Shown here: positions 8,892 to 17,125 of the stretch, in pieces | Layout: each line of letters opens with the position of its first letter | How positions within the stretch are numbered: the first letter of the stretch is position 1 | Assembly: GCA_019115945.1 (NCBI GenBank) | Contig: DXCO01000014.1 | Coordinates: 1 to 48,728 of the forward strand | Direction of reading: 5' to 3' | From: Candidatus Borkfalkia excrementavium | GTDB lineage: Bacteria; Bacillota; Clostridia; Christensenellales; Borkfalkiaceae | DNA: 48,728 nt | Position numbers and translations under genes: made by a program | Notes under the pieces: generated by a model | Seen by the model: only the letters and a program-made list of their open reading frames with translations | What the model was told of the DNA's origin: nothing | Databases searched by the model: none

Positions 8892-8920
8892 TTGACAAAT
8901 ACATAAATAAAGATTATAAT
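8892..8920 (+). promoter_or_regulatory. consensus sigma-A promoter for the giant lipoprotein
   Basis: Perfect TTGACA, 17-base spacer, perfect TATAAT. Transcription should begin near 8927, which argues against the TTG at 8925 as a start codon. Confidence 0.88.
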
Positions 8921-8963
8921 AATTTTGTCATTAAAATCTATGACAAGCAATTACAGGAAGTAT

Positions 8964-11900
8964 ATGAACAGTTCAGTCAAACATAAAAAGAGCAAAAAGA
9001 AACTGCTGATCTGCAGCATCGCCGTTGTTCTTTTGATCGCGGTGACGCTGACGTTGCTTTTCGCCTGCGGAAACAAGGGGACTCCGCCCGTCATTCCCGA
9101 CGATACGAAGTCTGTCCGCCTTGTTCCGCCCGAAGACGGTTCTTTGCCGGAAGACCATACCAATTTGGAAAATATAGGTTACCTTGCAGGGCGGCTTGCA
9201 TCCCGCTCTTATTACCATGCGGAAAACGTGGGTACGGTGCAGACGAACATGATGGGCGTCAAGCAGGAGATCGTCGGCAGCAAGGATTATAAAGACGGTA
9301 TACTCATCGTGGAATCGATCAGCGTCAGCAACAGTTCGCTGGCACCCTCGAAGGCGCAGCAGCGCTATATCGGGGAGGATAAGGCGATCGTCCGCGGCGC
9401 GGCGTCCGGCGACAAATCCGACTGGAACGGGCTGGATACCGAATGGTCTACGGGAGACCCCACCGTCTATGACAAAGAGGGGTATGAAAACAAGTACGGC
9501 ATGTGGCCGACGGAACTTACCGACTATATCGTCAACGAGAATACGATCACGGATTATTCCGATCTGACGGTAGCAGACGGCGTGTACAGCCTGACCGTTT
9601 CGCTGGATACGAAATCTTCCGTCTATTATTATATCAACCAGATGAAGACCATGGGGGATCTTCCCAAAGACTCATGGCCCACCTTCTATTCCATTCAGAT
9701 CACTTTCGAGTTTACTGCAGACTGGACGCTCCTTTCCTATACGGTGCAGGAAGAATACCAGACGTATAAAGCGGGGTTCAATGCAGACTGTACGGGCACG
9801 AACGCCTTTACCTTTTCTTACGAAGAGGCGGATGCGGACGTCTCCGCATATAAAGAGTATTTCGAGCAGTATGCCGACGCGGACGTTACGGGCGGCGGAG
9901 AAGAGGATGCGGAATATACCGCGGCAGATTACCTCGGGCTTGGGTTTGCCTCCTTTTTGCAGGGCGAAACTTCTCTGCAGGCGGATCTGACGATCAACGG
10001 CACCCCCGTTTCCGCACAGGTGCTCCTTTCCATGGGCAGCGACGCTTCGGGCGGGATCCTTCTCAATTCAATCAAGGCGAATCTTGGTTCGCTCGCTTTT
10101 TCTTACGGCGGCGGGCAGATCTATCTTTCCTATAAAGATTTTATCGGAAAAATTTCCGAAGAGGACCTGCAGGGCCTGCTGGGCGGTACTTCCCTGTCGG
10201 GGCTGTTCGGCGAATTGGATATGGCCGCGCTGATGGATCAGTTGGGCAGCGGCACGATCTCCAAAGACGGAGAAAAGGTGGCTCTTTCCTGCGAATTGAC
10301 CCTCGGCGATTTCAAACTTCTCTTAACATTCGGCTTTACCGAAATGGACGGGGAGGTCTCCTTTGACTATATTTCCGCAGAGATCTCACTGTCGGATATC
10401 AGCATTTCCGCAAACGTCACGCTTGCAGAAGAGCCGGTGACCGTTTCGATCGATACGGAAAAAGCAGTCGATCTGAAACCGTTCGCGCAAAACATCCTTG
10501 CACTTGCGGAAGGCAAGCGGTTTGAAATTTCCCTCTCGTATTCGAACGAATCGATCGGCCTGTCTTTGGAAGAGGGCTCGATCACCGTCGATCTTTCTTC
10601 CGGCTTTGCCGCGGAAGGCGCGTTCACGCTCAGATATGCAGGGCTGAAAATTCCCGTTGCCTTCACGTGGAAAGAGGATGTAGCGTATATCAGAATTTAC
10701 GGGATCTCGGTCAAAGCGGGCGCGGCGGAGATCAAAGACGCGGTTGCGGCAATTTTGGAGAGCACGGGTACGGAACTTCCCGAAGCGAATATCGATTTGG
10801 GATCTCTTATCAGCGCGCTTCTGACGCTGGACTACGACAGCGTGATCAGCGAACTTTCGCTTACGTCGGAAGGGCTTGCGCTGGCCGTGGATCTGGACGG
10901 ATTGCTGTTCGCTCTGACGGGCGAGGAGAGCGCGCTCGGCGAACTGCGCGCGGAATATACGGCGGCGGACAATGCGTTTACGCTGAACGTGATGGGCGCA
11001 GTGATCGGGATCCGCGGTTCGGACGAAGAAGTGGCCGTGCCCGAAGGCGAATATATCTCGCTGAGCAGACTGCTGGCATTCGTTACGCCGGTGGAAGAGA
11101 TCGCGGCGAGCAAAGACGCAGCATTTACGGCGTCGCTGAGCACGGCGCTGAGCGGCGTGAAAATACGGGCGGATCTGACGGGAGAGATCAGGTTCGCAGA
11201 ACAATCGCCCGAAATATGGCTGAAAGCGGAAGTATTTGCGGGCGACGGAAACCGGATCACGGCGTACATAATTTACGATTCTGCAGGGCTCTTGTTGCAG
11301 ATCGGAGACGTGAAGGCGCAACTGAAAGCGGAAGATCTTTCAAAAGTGCTCGAAAAACTGACGGAAGGGGATGCAGGAAATACGGCGTTGGAGGCGCTTT
11401 CGGCCTTAACCGAAAAGATGGACTTAAACGCATTTTTGGAAAGCCTGGCCCTTGCGGCGCAAGGTGAGAATGCGCTGAAGATCTCGATGAATCTGGCGGC
11501 TCTGCTCGGAGAAGACTTCGGCGAAGGCGAATTTACGGTTTCGTCAGAGGGCGGCAGACTCTCCGTGATCGCGGTCAAACCGTTGCAGGTCTCGGGCATC
11601 GTATTGGACGGCCTGAGCGTTTCGGCCTGGTCGGGTGCGGGAGAGAATACGTTTGCGATCGAAGGGGCGGTGGACGTATGGCCGCTGATCGAAAGCGCAG
11701 AAAAACTGCTTTCGTCTGACGGATTCAAAATAGCGGTAGGGTACGAGAACGAAGATCTCAGCCTGAAGGTGAGCGGCACCCTGCTCGCGACGGTCCGTCC
11801 CGAACTTGCACTGCAGGGCAGTCTGTCGGTGACGTTTGCAGATTTGCAGATCCCCGTCACGTTTGTTTATACGGGCGGAGAAAATGCGGGGCTCTGGCTC

Positions 11901-14723
11901 ACCGTCTGCAATCTCCGCGTACATGCCGATCAAAGCGAACTCGACTCTTTGATCGCATCTCTGCAGGAAATTTTGTCTGCCTCCGCGTCCGGCCTTACGG
12001 ATACCGCTGCGCTGACTGTTTCCGATATCCTTGCAGAGATCCTGCAACTTGATCTTTCGGCAATCCTTGAAGATTTCAGCCTGACGGAAGAGGGCTTCGG
12101 TCTGACGGTCGATCTCGATGCGCTTTTGAACGCGCTGACCGGGCAGACGTCCTCTTACGGCGATGTAGTTGCGGAGTATGATCTTGCGGAAAGCGAATTC
12201 CGCCTGACGGTAATGGGTGCTTCCGTTGCGCTCTCCTCCTCCGAACACGGGGCAATTTTGCCGCCCGAAGAAGAGTATCTGTCCCTGTCCGTCCTTTTGG
12301 ATCTCGTCAATACGGCAAAGCAGATCGCCTCTTCCGACGATCTGGCGTTCGGCGCCGAATTTACGACGGCCCTGTTGGAAGTGCCCATGCGCGTCTCTGT
12401 CGGCGGCGAAATCAAGTTCGCGGCCGCGCAGGATACCGGCGTGTGCGCCCTTTCGTCCGTCTATCTGATATTGGAATTCAGCCGTGTCGGCGCGGAACTT
12501 ACGCACCGCGTAGAAATTCTCTACGACGGTTCGCTCACCCTCGCTTACGGCGGATATAAAATGACGTTCACCAAAGACGATCTTTCCGAAGTTCTTGGCA
12601 AAATTGAAGAAAAATTCGGCAAAGCGGATACCTATGCGAGCGAACAGTTGGCGGACTTGCAGGCGATCGTTTCCTTCCTGAAACAAAACGCGCAGACACT
12701 GCAAAAACTGATCGACAGCCTTGAGATCTCGGCCGCAGAGGGCGGAATGAACGTCGCGGCCGACCTCAGCGCCCTGATACAGGGTATGGGCGGAATTTCG
12801 TTGGACGTAACTGTCAAAGACGGAGAAATTTCCGTGCGTTCCTTGAAAGAGATCGCCGTATCCGGTATTTCTCTGCAGAACCTGAGCGCGCGTCTGTTTG
12901 TTGCGGAAAACGAGTATGCCGCCGATCTGGGCGGATATAAAGTCTGCAACAACGTATTCGAATTCATTCTGAACGGTTATATGAAACTGTTCGGCAGCGA
13001 GTTCGTCGCGTTAGATCTTGCGTACACGGAAGGGGATCTTTCCGTCGCGCTGGACGGCAGACTGCAACTTGCCCCGAACGAAACGGATTCGACCGTCGTC
13101 TTCAATCTCGACTTTGCCGCTACGATCGTGCAGGGCGGCTCTGCAAACTACCTGCACCTCGTGATCTTGGAAGACCAACTGTGGATGAGTTATTCGGTGA
13201 AGGGGCTTGATGCGGAAAATGCGCTCCGCGTTACGATGCCCGTTTCCGATCTGTTTGTCGCGGGCGGCACGATTCTGCCCATCCTCGCGCCCATTCTCGG
13301 CATTACGGAAGACGCCTATTATTACGATTTTGTCAACGTGATCCTCGGCGAAGCATACGAAACGATCAACAGCGGCATCTTCGGCGAAGTGTCGATCGCC
13401 GATTGGGTCGGGCTGATCCTCGACATACTCGACGAATACGGCGTCATCGGCGGCGATCCGTCCGCAACCGCTCCCTCCGATACCACATCGGCAGATCAGG
13501 TAGCCGATATCGCGATCACCGAATCGAACGGCGTTTGGTCGCTGGCCGTCGTACAGGGAGGAATGGATCTCAGTCTTTCCACGTCGGCGGGAGAAGGTGC
13601 GGAAATCGTACAGCCTTCCGGCAATTATCTCGACGGTTCATCCCTCGCGCAACTTCTGAAAGATGTGTTGCGTGCATACGATTACGCGAACCCCGAACAA
13701 GGATATTATTTGAGCGGAACCATAAATTTAAATTTCGATTTAAAAATTGATTTGGGATTAGGCTCGCTGTCTTTGGCTGAACATCAGGTACCCGTGCAGA
13801 TCGATCTGCGCATAGGGTTTGATGAAAATCAAAATCCGCATATATACATTAAAGTCGTCTCGCTGAAAAATGTATACGAAGTGTTCGGTCTCATTCCGGT
13901 TACAATCATCAACGCCGATACGACTACAGAAATTGCAATCAAGGATGGCAATATATATATGCGTCGTACGACCCCTGAAGAAACAGAGGTTGAAGAAACG
14001 ACAGTCGCTTATTCGCGCCGCGGCTATAAATTCGGCGACGATCTGCTGAAGAATTACTATAATATCGTTACGCAGAGAACGGAACGGGATTATTCTGTGC
14101 AGTGCAGATCTATGCGCTTAAGTTCGCTTCTCCAAGAAGGAATGCAATCGCTTATGGAGCAACTTTACTTCGTTCTTAATTTGTCCGATACCGTTCAGGG
14201 AGTGATCCCCGGTTTTGAAGATACTTCATTGGGCTCTGGCGAGTCTTCGTATGATATCGGCGAGATGGTGAACGGATATACCTATTCAGACAATGTTTAT
14301 TCGTTAAATTTGAATTTGGCGGCACTTGCGAACAATACCGATCTCGGTTCGTTGAATATCTCTATAGCACGCAACGGCGAAGGGGAACTATTGTCATTGA
14401 ACGGCAAGATGACAATGCTGAAAAATATTATCACGTTGTCCTTTGATTTTGAGCATGTTTCACCGGGAGAGGATTCTCAAGGGAAACAATTGTGCGACGA
14501 GGTAATTGCGTACTTTGCGGAAAACGGGCTGACCGTTCCGGAACAGGGAGTCAATGCAGAAAAAATTTATACGGATGTTCGCGTAACTTGTTCGGAAGGT
14601 ACGGCCTCCTATTACAAAACAAGTGATAGTTGGGCGAACGGAAGTTATGTGCTGGAAAACGGTGAGTGGCTGAATAAAAATTGGCGTTTCGATTCCTCTA
14701 CAGGCACGGTCATCGTGGGATAG
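8964..14723 (+). CDS. giant repeat-containing lipoprotein, function unknown
   Basis: A 1919-residue protein. A lysine-rich head, a 20-residue hydrophobic stretch and the lipobox LFAC mark it as a lipoprotein anchored on the outer face of the cytoplasmic membrane. A unique N-terminal part (to about 320) is followed by three divergent tandem units starting near residues 322, 696 and 1104. The best internal match pairs the stretch at 554 with that at 954. Units alternate beta-strand-like amphipathic sequence with hydrophobic and acidic residues, plus short helices. From about residue 1580 the coding DNA becomes clearly richer in A+T and uses TTA/AAA-type codons. The start at 8964 has AGGAAG upstream; an ATG at 8940 is the alternative. 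No known family was recognised. Confidence 0.85.
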   Translation: MNSSVKHKKSKKKLLICSIAVVLLIAVTLTLLFACGNKGTPPVIPDDTKSVRLVPPEDGSLPEDHTNLENIGYLAGRLASRSYYHAENVGTVQTNMMGVKQEIVGSKDYKDGILIVESISVSNSSLAPSKAQQRYIGEDKAIVRGAASGDKSDWNGLDTEWSTGDPTVYDKEGYENKYGMWPTELTDYIVNENTITDYSDLTVADGVYSLTVSLDTKSSVYYYINQMKTMGDLPKDSWPTFYSIQITFEFTADWTLLSYTVQEEYQTYKAGFNADCTGTNAFTFSYEEADADVSAYKEYFEQYADADVTGGGEEDAEYTAADYLGLGFASFLQGETSLQADLTINGTPVSAQVLLSMGSDASGGILLNSIKANLGSLAFSYGGGQIYLSYKDFIGKISEEDLQGLLGGTSLSGLFGELDMAALMDQLGSGTISKDGEKVALSCELTLGDFKLLLTFGFTEMDGEVSFDYISAEISLSDISISANVTLAEEPVTVSIDTEKAVDLKPFAQNILALAEGKRFEISLSYSNESIGLSLEEGSITVDLSSGFAAEGAFTLRYAGLKIPVAFTWKEDVAYIRIYGISVKAGAAEIKDAVAAILESTGTELPEANIDLGSLISALLTLDYDSVISELSLTSEGLALAVDLDGLLFALTGEESALGELRAEYTAADNAFTLNVMGAVIGIRGSDEEVAVPEGEYISLSRLLAFVTPVEEIAASKDAAFTASLSTALSGVKIRADLTGEIRFAEQSPEIWLKAEVFAGDGNRITAYIIYDSAGLLLQIGDVKAQLKAEDLSKVLEKLTEGDAGNTALEALSALTEKMDLNAFLESLALAAQGENALKISMNLAALLGEDFGEGEFTVSSEGGRLSVIAVKPLQVSGIVLDGLSVSAWSGAGENTFAIEGAVDVWPLIESAEKLLSSDGFKIAVGYENEDLSLKVSGTLLATVRPELALQGSLSVTFADLQIPVTFVYTGGENAGLWLTVCNLRVHADQSELDSLIASLQEILSASASGLTDTAALTVSDILAEILQLDLSAILEDFSLTEEGFGLTVDLDALLNALTGQTSSYGDVVAEYDLAESEFRLTVMGASVALSSSEHGAILPPEEEYLSLSVLLDLVNTAKQIASSDDLAFGAEFTTALLEVPMRVSVGGEIKFAAAQDTGVCALSSVYLILEFSRVGAELTHRVEILYDGSLTLAYGGYKMTFTKDDLSEVLGKIEEKFGKADTYASEQLADLQAIVSFLKQNAQTLQKLIDSLEISAAEGGMNVAADLSALIQGMGGISLDVTVKDGEISVRSLKEIAVSGISLQNLSARLFVAENEYAADLGGYKVCNNVFEFILNGYMKLFGSEFVALDLAYTEGDLSVALDGRLQLAPNETDSTVVFNLDFAATIVQGGSANYLHLVILEDQLWMSYSVKGLDAENALRVTMPVSDLFVAGGTILPILAPILGITEDAYYYDFVNVILGEAYETINSGIFGEVSIADWVGLILDILDEYGVIGGDPSATAPSDTTSADQVADIAITESNGVWSLAVVQGGMDLSLSTSAGEGAEIVQPSGNYLDGSSLAQLLKDVLRAYDYANPEQGYYLSGTINLNFDLKIDLGLGSLSLAEHQVPVQIDLRIGFDENQNPHIYIKVVSLKNVYEVFGLIPVTIINADTTTEIAIKDGNIYMRRTTPEETEVEETTVAYSRRGYKFGDDLLKNYYNIVTQRTERDYSVQCRSMRLSSLLQEGMQSLMEQLYFVLNLSDTVQGVIPGFEDTSLGSGESSYDIGEMVNGYTYSDNVYSLNLNLAALANNTDLGSLNISIARNGEGELLSLNGKMTMLKNIITLSFDFEHVSPGEDSQGKQLCDEVIAYFAENGLTVPEQGVNAEKIYTDVRVTCSEGTASYYKTSDSWANGSYVLENGEWLNKNWRFDSSTGTVIVG
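9927..13443 (+). repeat. three diverged tandem coding repeats of about 1.1-1.2 kb
   Basis: Units begin near 9927, 11049 and 12273, each with a [DE]Y[IL]xLxxLL-like opening. Matched landmarks in the first and second units (10623 and 11823) are exactly 1200 bases apart. Similarity is seen at the protein level; the DNA has diverged, so this is an old duplication. The third unit is the most divergent and its end is approximate. Confidence 0.7.
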
Positions 14724-14774
14724 TATTTATGTATCGTTTTTTGCTGATGGTTGAAAAATTATAAGCAAAAACGC

Positions 14775-14803
14775 TTTACAAACGGAAAAGTTTGTGCTAT
14801 TAT
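14775..14803 (+). promoter_or_regulatory. promoter of the leuA T-box transcript
   Basis: TTTACA, 17-base spacer, TATTAT, placing the start just before the T-box leader. Confidence 0.65.
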
Positions 14804-14809
14804 ATTTTA

Positions 14810-15095
14810 TAACATACATATGTTAAACGCTGTGAAGCGGAACAGTACCCCGAATTTCAGGTACACAGAGAACCGTCGGTCGGTGTGAGGCGGTCGAAGA
14901 TTTCGGGCGAACTCGCCGCCGAGCGGTTTATCCGAAAGCAAAGTAGGGTAAAACGGGTGCTCGCCGTTAAAAGAGAAGGATATGCGCCGGCAAAGGCAAG
15001 TATCTTTATGAGTGCGCGCAGGTTCGTCTGCGCGAAAAGGAGTGGTACCGCGAACCCGATTTCGTCTTCTTAAAGAGGAAATCGGGTTTTTTATT
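14810..15095 (+). ncRNA. T-box riboswitch, leucine-specific
   Basis: This fills the 440-base gap between the giant lipoprotein and leuA. The T-box signature AGTGGTACCGCG is at 15041-15052; its TGGT (15043-15046) would pair with a tRNA end whose discriminator is A, as in tRNA-Leu. The specifier region reads GAA-CTC-GCC with CTC at 14912-14914, a leucine codon, after an AGAGAA stem I element near 14868. The terminator stem AACCCGATTTC/GAAATCGGGTT (15053-15063 with 15078-15088) ends in a T run. Uncharged tRNA-Leu should stabilise the antiterminator and turn on leuA. Confidence 0.93.
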
Positions 15096-15163
15096 TTCTT
15101 CCGCAAATTGCGCGGAAGGGCGCGGCGTCCGCCGCAATCCGTAATATGGGAGAGGACAGAATC

Positions 15164-16822
15164 ATGAAAAATTTCGAAAAGTACACAAAACAATATTTTA
15201 TGCCTCCCGTCCGCTGTATGGACTGGGCGGAAAAAGATGCCGTCGACCATGCGCCCGTGTGGTGCAGCGTCGATCTTCGCGACGGAAATCAGGCTCTGAT
15301 CGAGCCGATGAGCCTTGCGCAGAAGGTGGAGTTTTTCAAACTTCTCTTAAAGATCGGCTTTAAGGAGATCGAAGTGGGCTTCCCCGCGGCGAGCGAAACG
15401 GAATACACGTTTTTGCGCACGCTGATCGAAAACGACCTGATTCCGGACGACGTGACGGTGCAGGTGCTCACGCAGGCGCGCGAGCACATCATCCGCAAGA
15501 CGTTCGAGGCGATCAAGGGTGCGAAAAACGTCATTGTGCATGTCTATAATTCCACGTCTGTGGCGCAGCGCGAGCAGGTCTTCAAAAAGGACAAGGCGCA
15601 GATTCTGAAAATTGCGGTAGACGGCGCAAAACTTCTGAAACAACTCACCGATGAAGAGGGCGCAAAATACCGCTTCGAATACAGCCCCGAAAGTTTTACG
15701 GGCACCGAGCCGGAATACGCGCTGGAAGTTTGCAACGCCGTGCTCGACGTGTGGCAGCCTACGGCGGACAGAAAGGCGGTCATCAACATCCCCGCCACGG
15801 TAGAAAACGCGATGCCGCACGTCTTCGCGCAGCAGATCGAATACATTTCCAAAAATCTCAAATACCGCAAGAACGTGATGCTTAGTCTGCACCCGCACAA
15901 TGACCGCGGCTGCGGTGTCGCCGCGACGGAAATGGGGCTTTTGGCCGGTGCGGACAGGGTGGAAGGCACGCTGTTCGGCAACGGAGAGCGCACGGGCAAC
16001 GCCGATATCGTCACGATCGCCATGAATATGTTTTCGCAGGGCGTGGATCCGCAGTTGGATTTTTCCTTTATGCCGGAGATCTGCGAAAAATATACGGAAT
16101 ATACCCAAATGAGCGTTTCGCCCCGTCAGCCTTACGCGGGTTCGCTCGTGTTCGCGGCTTTTTCGGGTTCTCATCAGGACGCGATCGCCAAGGGCATGCA
16201 GTGGCGCAAAGAGCACGAAATGCCCCATTGGAACGTGCCCTATCTTCCCATCGATCCGAAAGACGTTGGCAGAGAATATCAGACGGACGTCATCCGCATC
16301 AACAGCCAGTCCGGCAAAGGGGGCGTCGGCTATATCCTGCAGGAAAATTACGGGCTGAACCTGCCCGCAAAATTCAAAGAGGCGATGGGTTATGCCGCAA
16401 AAAGCGTTTCCGACAGGACGCATAAGGAACTCAAACCCGACGAGGTTTACCGTGTATTTATCGACCGTTTCGTGAACAACCGCGAAAAATTTGACATACC
16501 CGAATGCCATTTCAGACAACTGGAGGAGGGGATCTCCGCCTCCGTAACGGTTGCGGAAAAGGGCAAAAGCGCCGTCGTCACGGCGGAGGGCAACGGCAGG
16601 CTGGACGCCGTCACGAACGCACTCAAAAAATATTTCGGCGCCGAATTCGTTCTGACAACTTACGAACAGCACGCTCTGAGCGAAAAATCCGATTCCAAGG
16701 CGCTTTCCTTTGTCGGAATCGAAAAGGACGGCAAGTTTTATTGGGGCGCGGGCATCAACGAAGATATCATCCGCTCTTCCATCGACGCATTGATTTCCGC
16801 GCTCAACAATTATCTCGAATAA
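15164..16822 (+). CDS. leuA: 2-isopropylmalate synthase
   Basis: First committed step of leucine synthesis: acetyl-CoA plus 2-ketoisovalerate gives 2-isopropylmalate. The 552-residue product is of the longer LeuA type. It has a TIM barrel with substrate motif DLRDGNQALIEPM (about 31-43), metal-binding HPHND with H243, and NGERTGNAD (near 271). A C-terminal leucine-sensing domain covers about 430-552. The ATG at 15164 is chosen over one at 15146 because GGAGAGG lies eight bases ahead of it. It is preceded by the leucine T-box and followed by a terminator, so it is monocistronic; no leuB, leuC or leuD is in the window. Confidence 0.95.
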   Translation: MKNFEKYTKQYFMPPVRCMDWAEKDAVDHAPVWCSVDLRDGNQALIEPMSLAQKVEFFKLLLKIGFKEIEVGFPAASETEYTFLRTLIENDLIPDDVTVQVLTQAREHIIRKTFEAIKGAKNVIVHVYNSTSVAQREQVFKKDKAQILKIAVDGAKLLKQLTDEEGAKYRFEYSPESFTGTEPEYALEVCNAVLDVWQPTADRKAVINIPATVENAMPHVFAQQIEYISKNLKYRKNVMLSLHPHNDRGCGVAATEMGLLAGADRVEGTLFGNGERTGNADIVTIAMNMFSQGVDPQLDFSFMPEICEKYTEYTQMSVSPRQPYAGSLVFAAFSGSHQDAIAKGMQWRKEHEMPHWNVPYLPIDPKDVGREYQTDVIRINSQSGKGGVGYILQENYGLNLPAKFKEAMGYAAKSVSDRTHKELKPDEVYRVFIDRFVNNREKFDIPECHFRQLEEGISASVTVAEKGKSAVVTAEGNGRLDAVTNALKKYFGAEFVLTTYEQHALSEKSDSKALSFVGIEKDGKFYWGAGINEDIIRSSIDALISALNNYLE

Positions 16823-16850
16823 TCGGCGTATCCGCCGAAATGCAATAAAA

Positions 16851-16882
16851 AAGTCCGGTTTTTGCAAGCCGGGCTTTTTCTT
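16851..16882 (+). terminator. terminator after leuA
   Basis: AAGTCCGGTT pairs with AAGCCGGGCTT (G-U pairs allowed) and is followed by TTTTTC. Confidence 0.75.
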
Positions 16883-16991
16883 TTCGGAAAGAAAAGGTCC
16901 CTGCACCCTGCGCTTTGATTTCCGAACGAATAATTTATAAATTTTATATCGGGTATAAAATTTAATGATAAAACGAATTTTTTTCATTTCA

Positions 16992-17021
16992 TTGACAAAT
17001 TTGCGATGAAAGAATTATAAT
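16992..17021 (+). promoter_or_regulatory. promoter of glnN-amt
   Basis: Perfect TTGACA, 18-base spacer, perfect TATAAT. With the leader at 17042-17110 and the leuA terminator it accounts for the 303-base gap before glnN. Confidence 0.85.
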
Positions 17022-17041
17022 CATGCCATAAAATTTCACGA

Positions 17042-17110
17042 GCAACAAAGGCGTTGCGGCAGGAACTCTCGGAAAAGGGAGCCCCTTTCGCGGCGCCTCT
17101 TGCTTTTTTT
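17042..17110 (+). promoter_or_regulatory. glnN leader: hairpin plus terminator (attenuator candidate)
   Basis: A first hairpin GCAAC-AAAGGC-GTTGC (17042-17057) has a six-base loop with A at position 1 and G at position 4, the loop signature of RNA targets of ANTAR-domain antiterminators. Next is a terminator-like fold: outer stem GCAGGA/TCTTGC (17059-17064 with 17098-17103), inner stem AAAGGG/CCCTTT (17074-17079 with 17083-17088), then seven T (17104-17110). It ends just before the glnN ribosome site. The second ANTAR-type hairpin expected in such leaders was not found, so attenuation is likely but the factor is uncertain. Confidence 0.55.
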
Positions 17111-17125
17111 CAGGAGGTCAAAAAA

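Noticed and set aside
8925-8963. TTG start for the giant lipoprotein at 8925
   Set aside because: It coincides with the predicted transcription start, so it could not be read from this promoter.
9927-13443. Repeats as a CRISPR array or mobile element
   Set aside because: The periodicity is at the protein level with about 1.2-kb units inside one open frame; there are no short identical repeats, spacers or transposase.
14734-14773. AT-rich hairpin after the giant lipoprotein gene as its terminator
   Set aside because: CGTTTTTTGCT can pair with AGCAAAAACG, but the stem is weak, the loop long and no T tail follows.
15347-16987. 546-codon minus-strand frame opposite leuA
   Set aside because: Arginine/histidine-rich translation with no motifs, mirror of a well-identified gene, running through its terminator.
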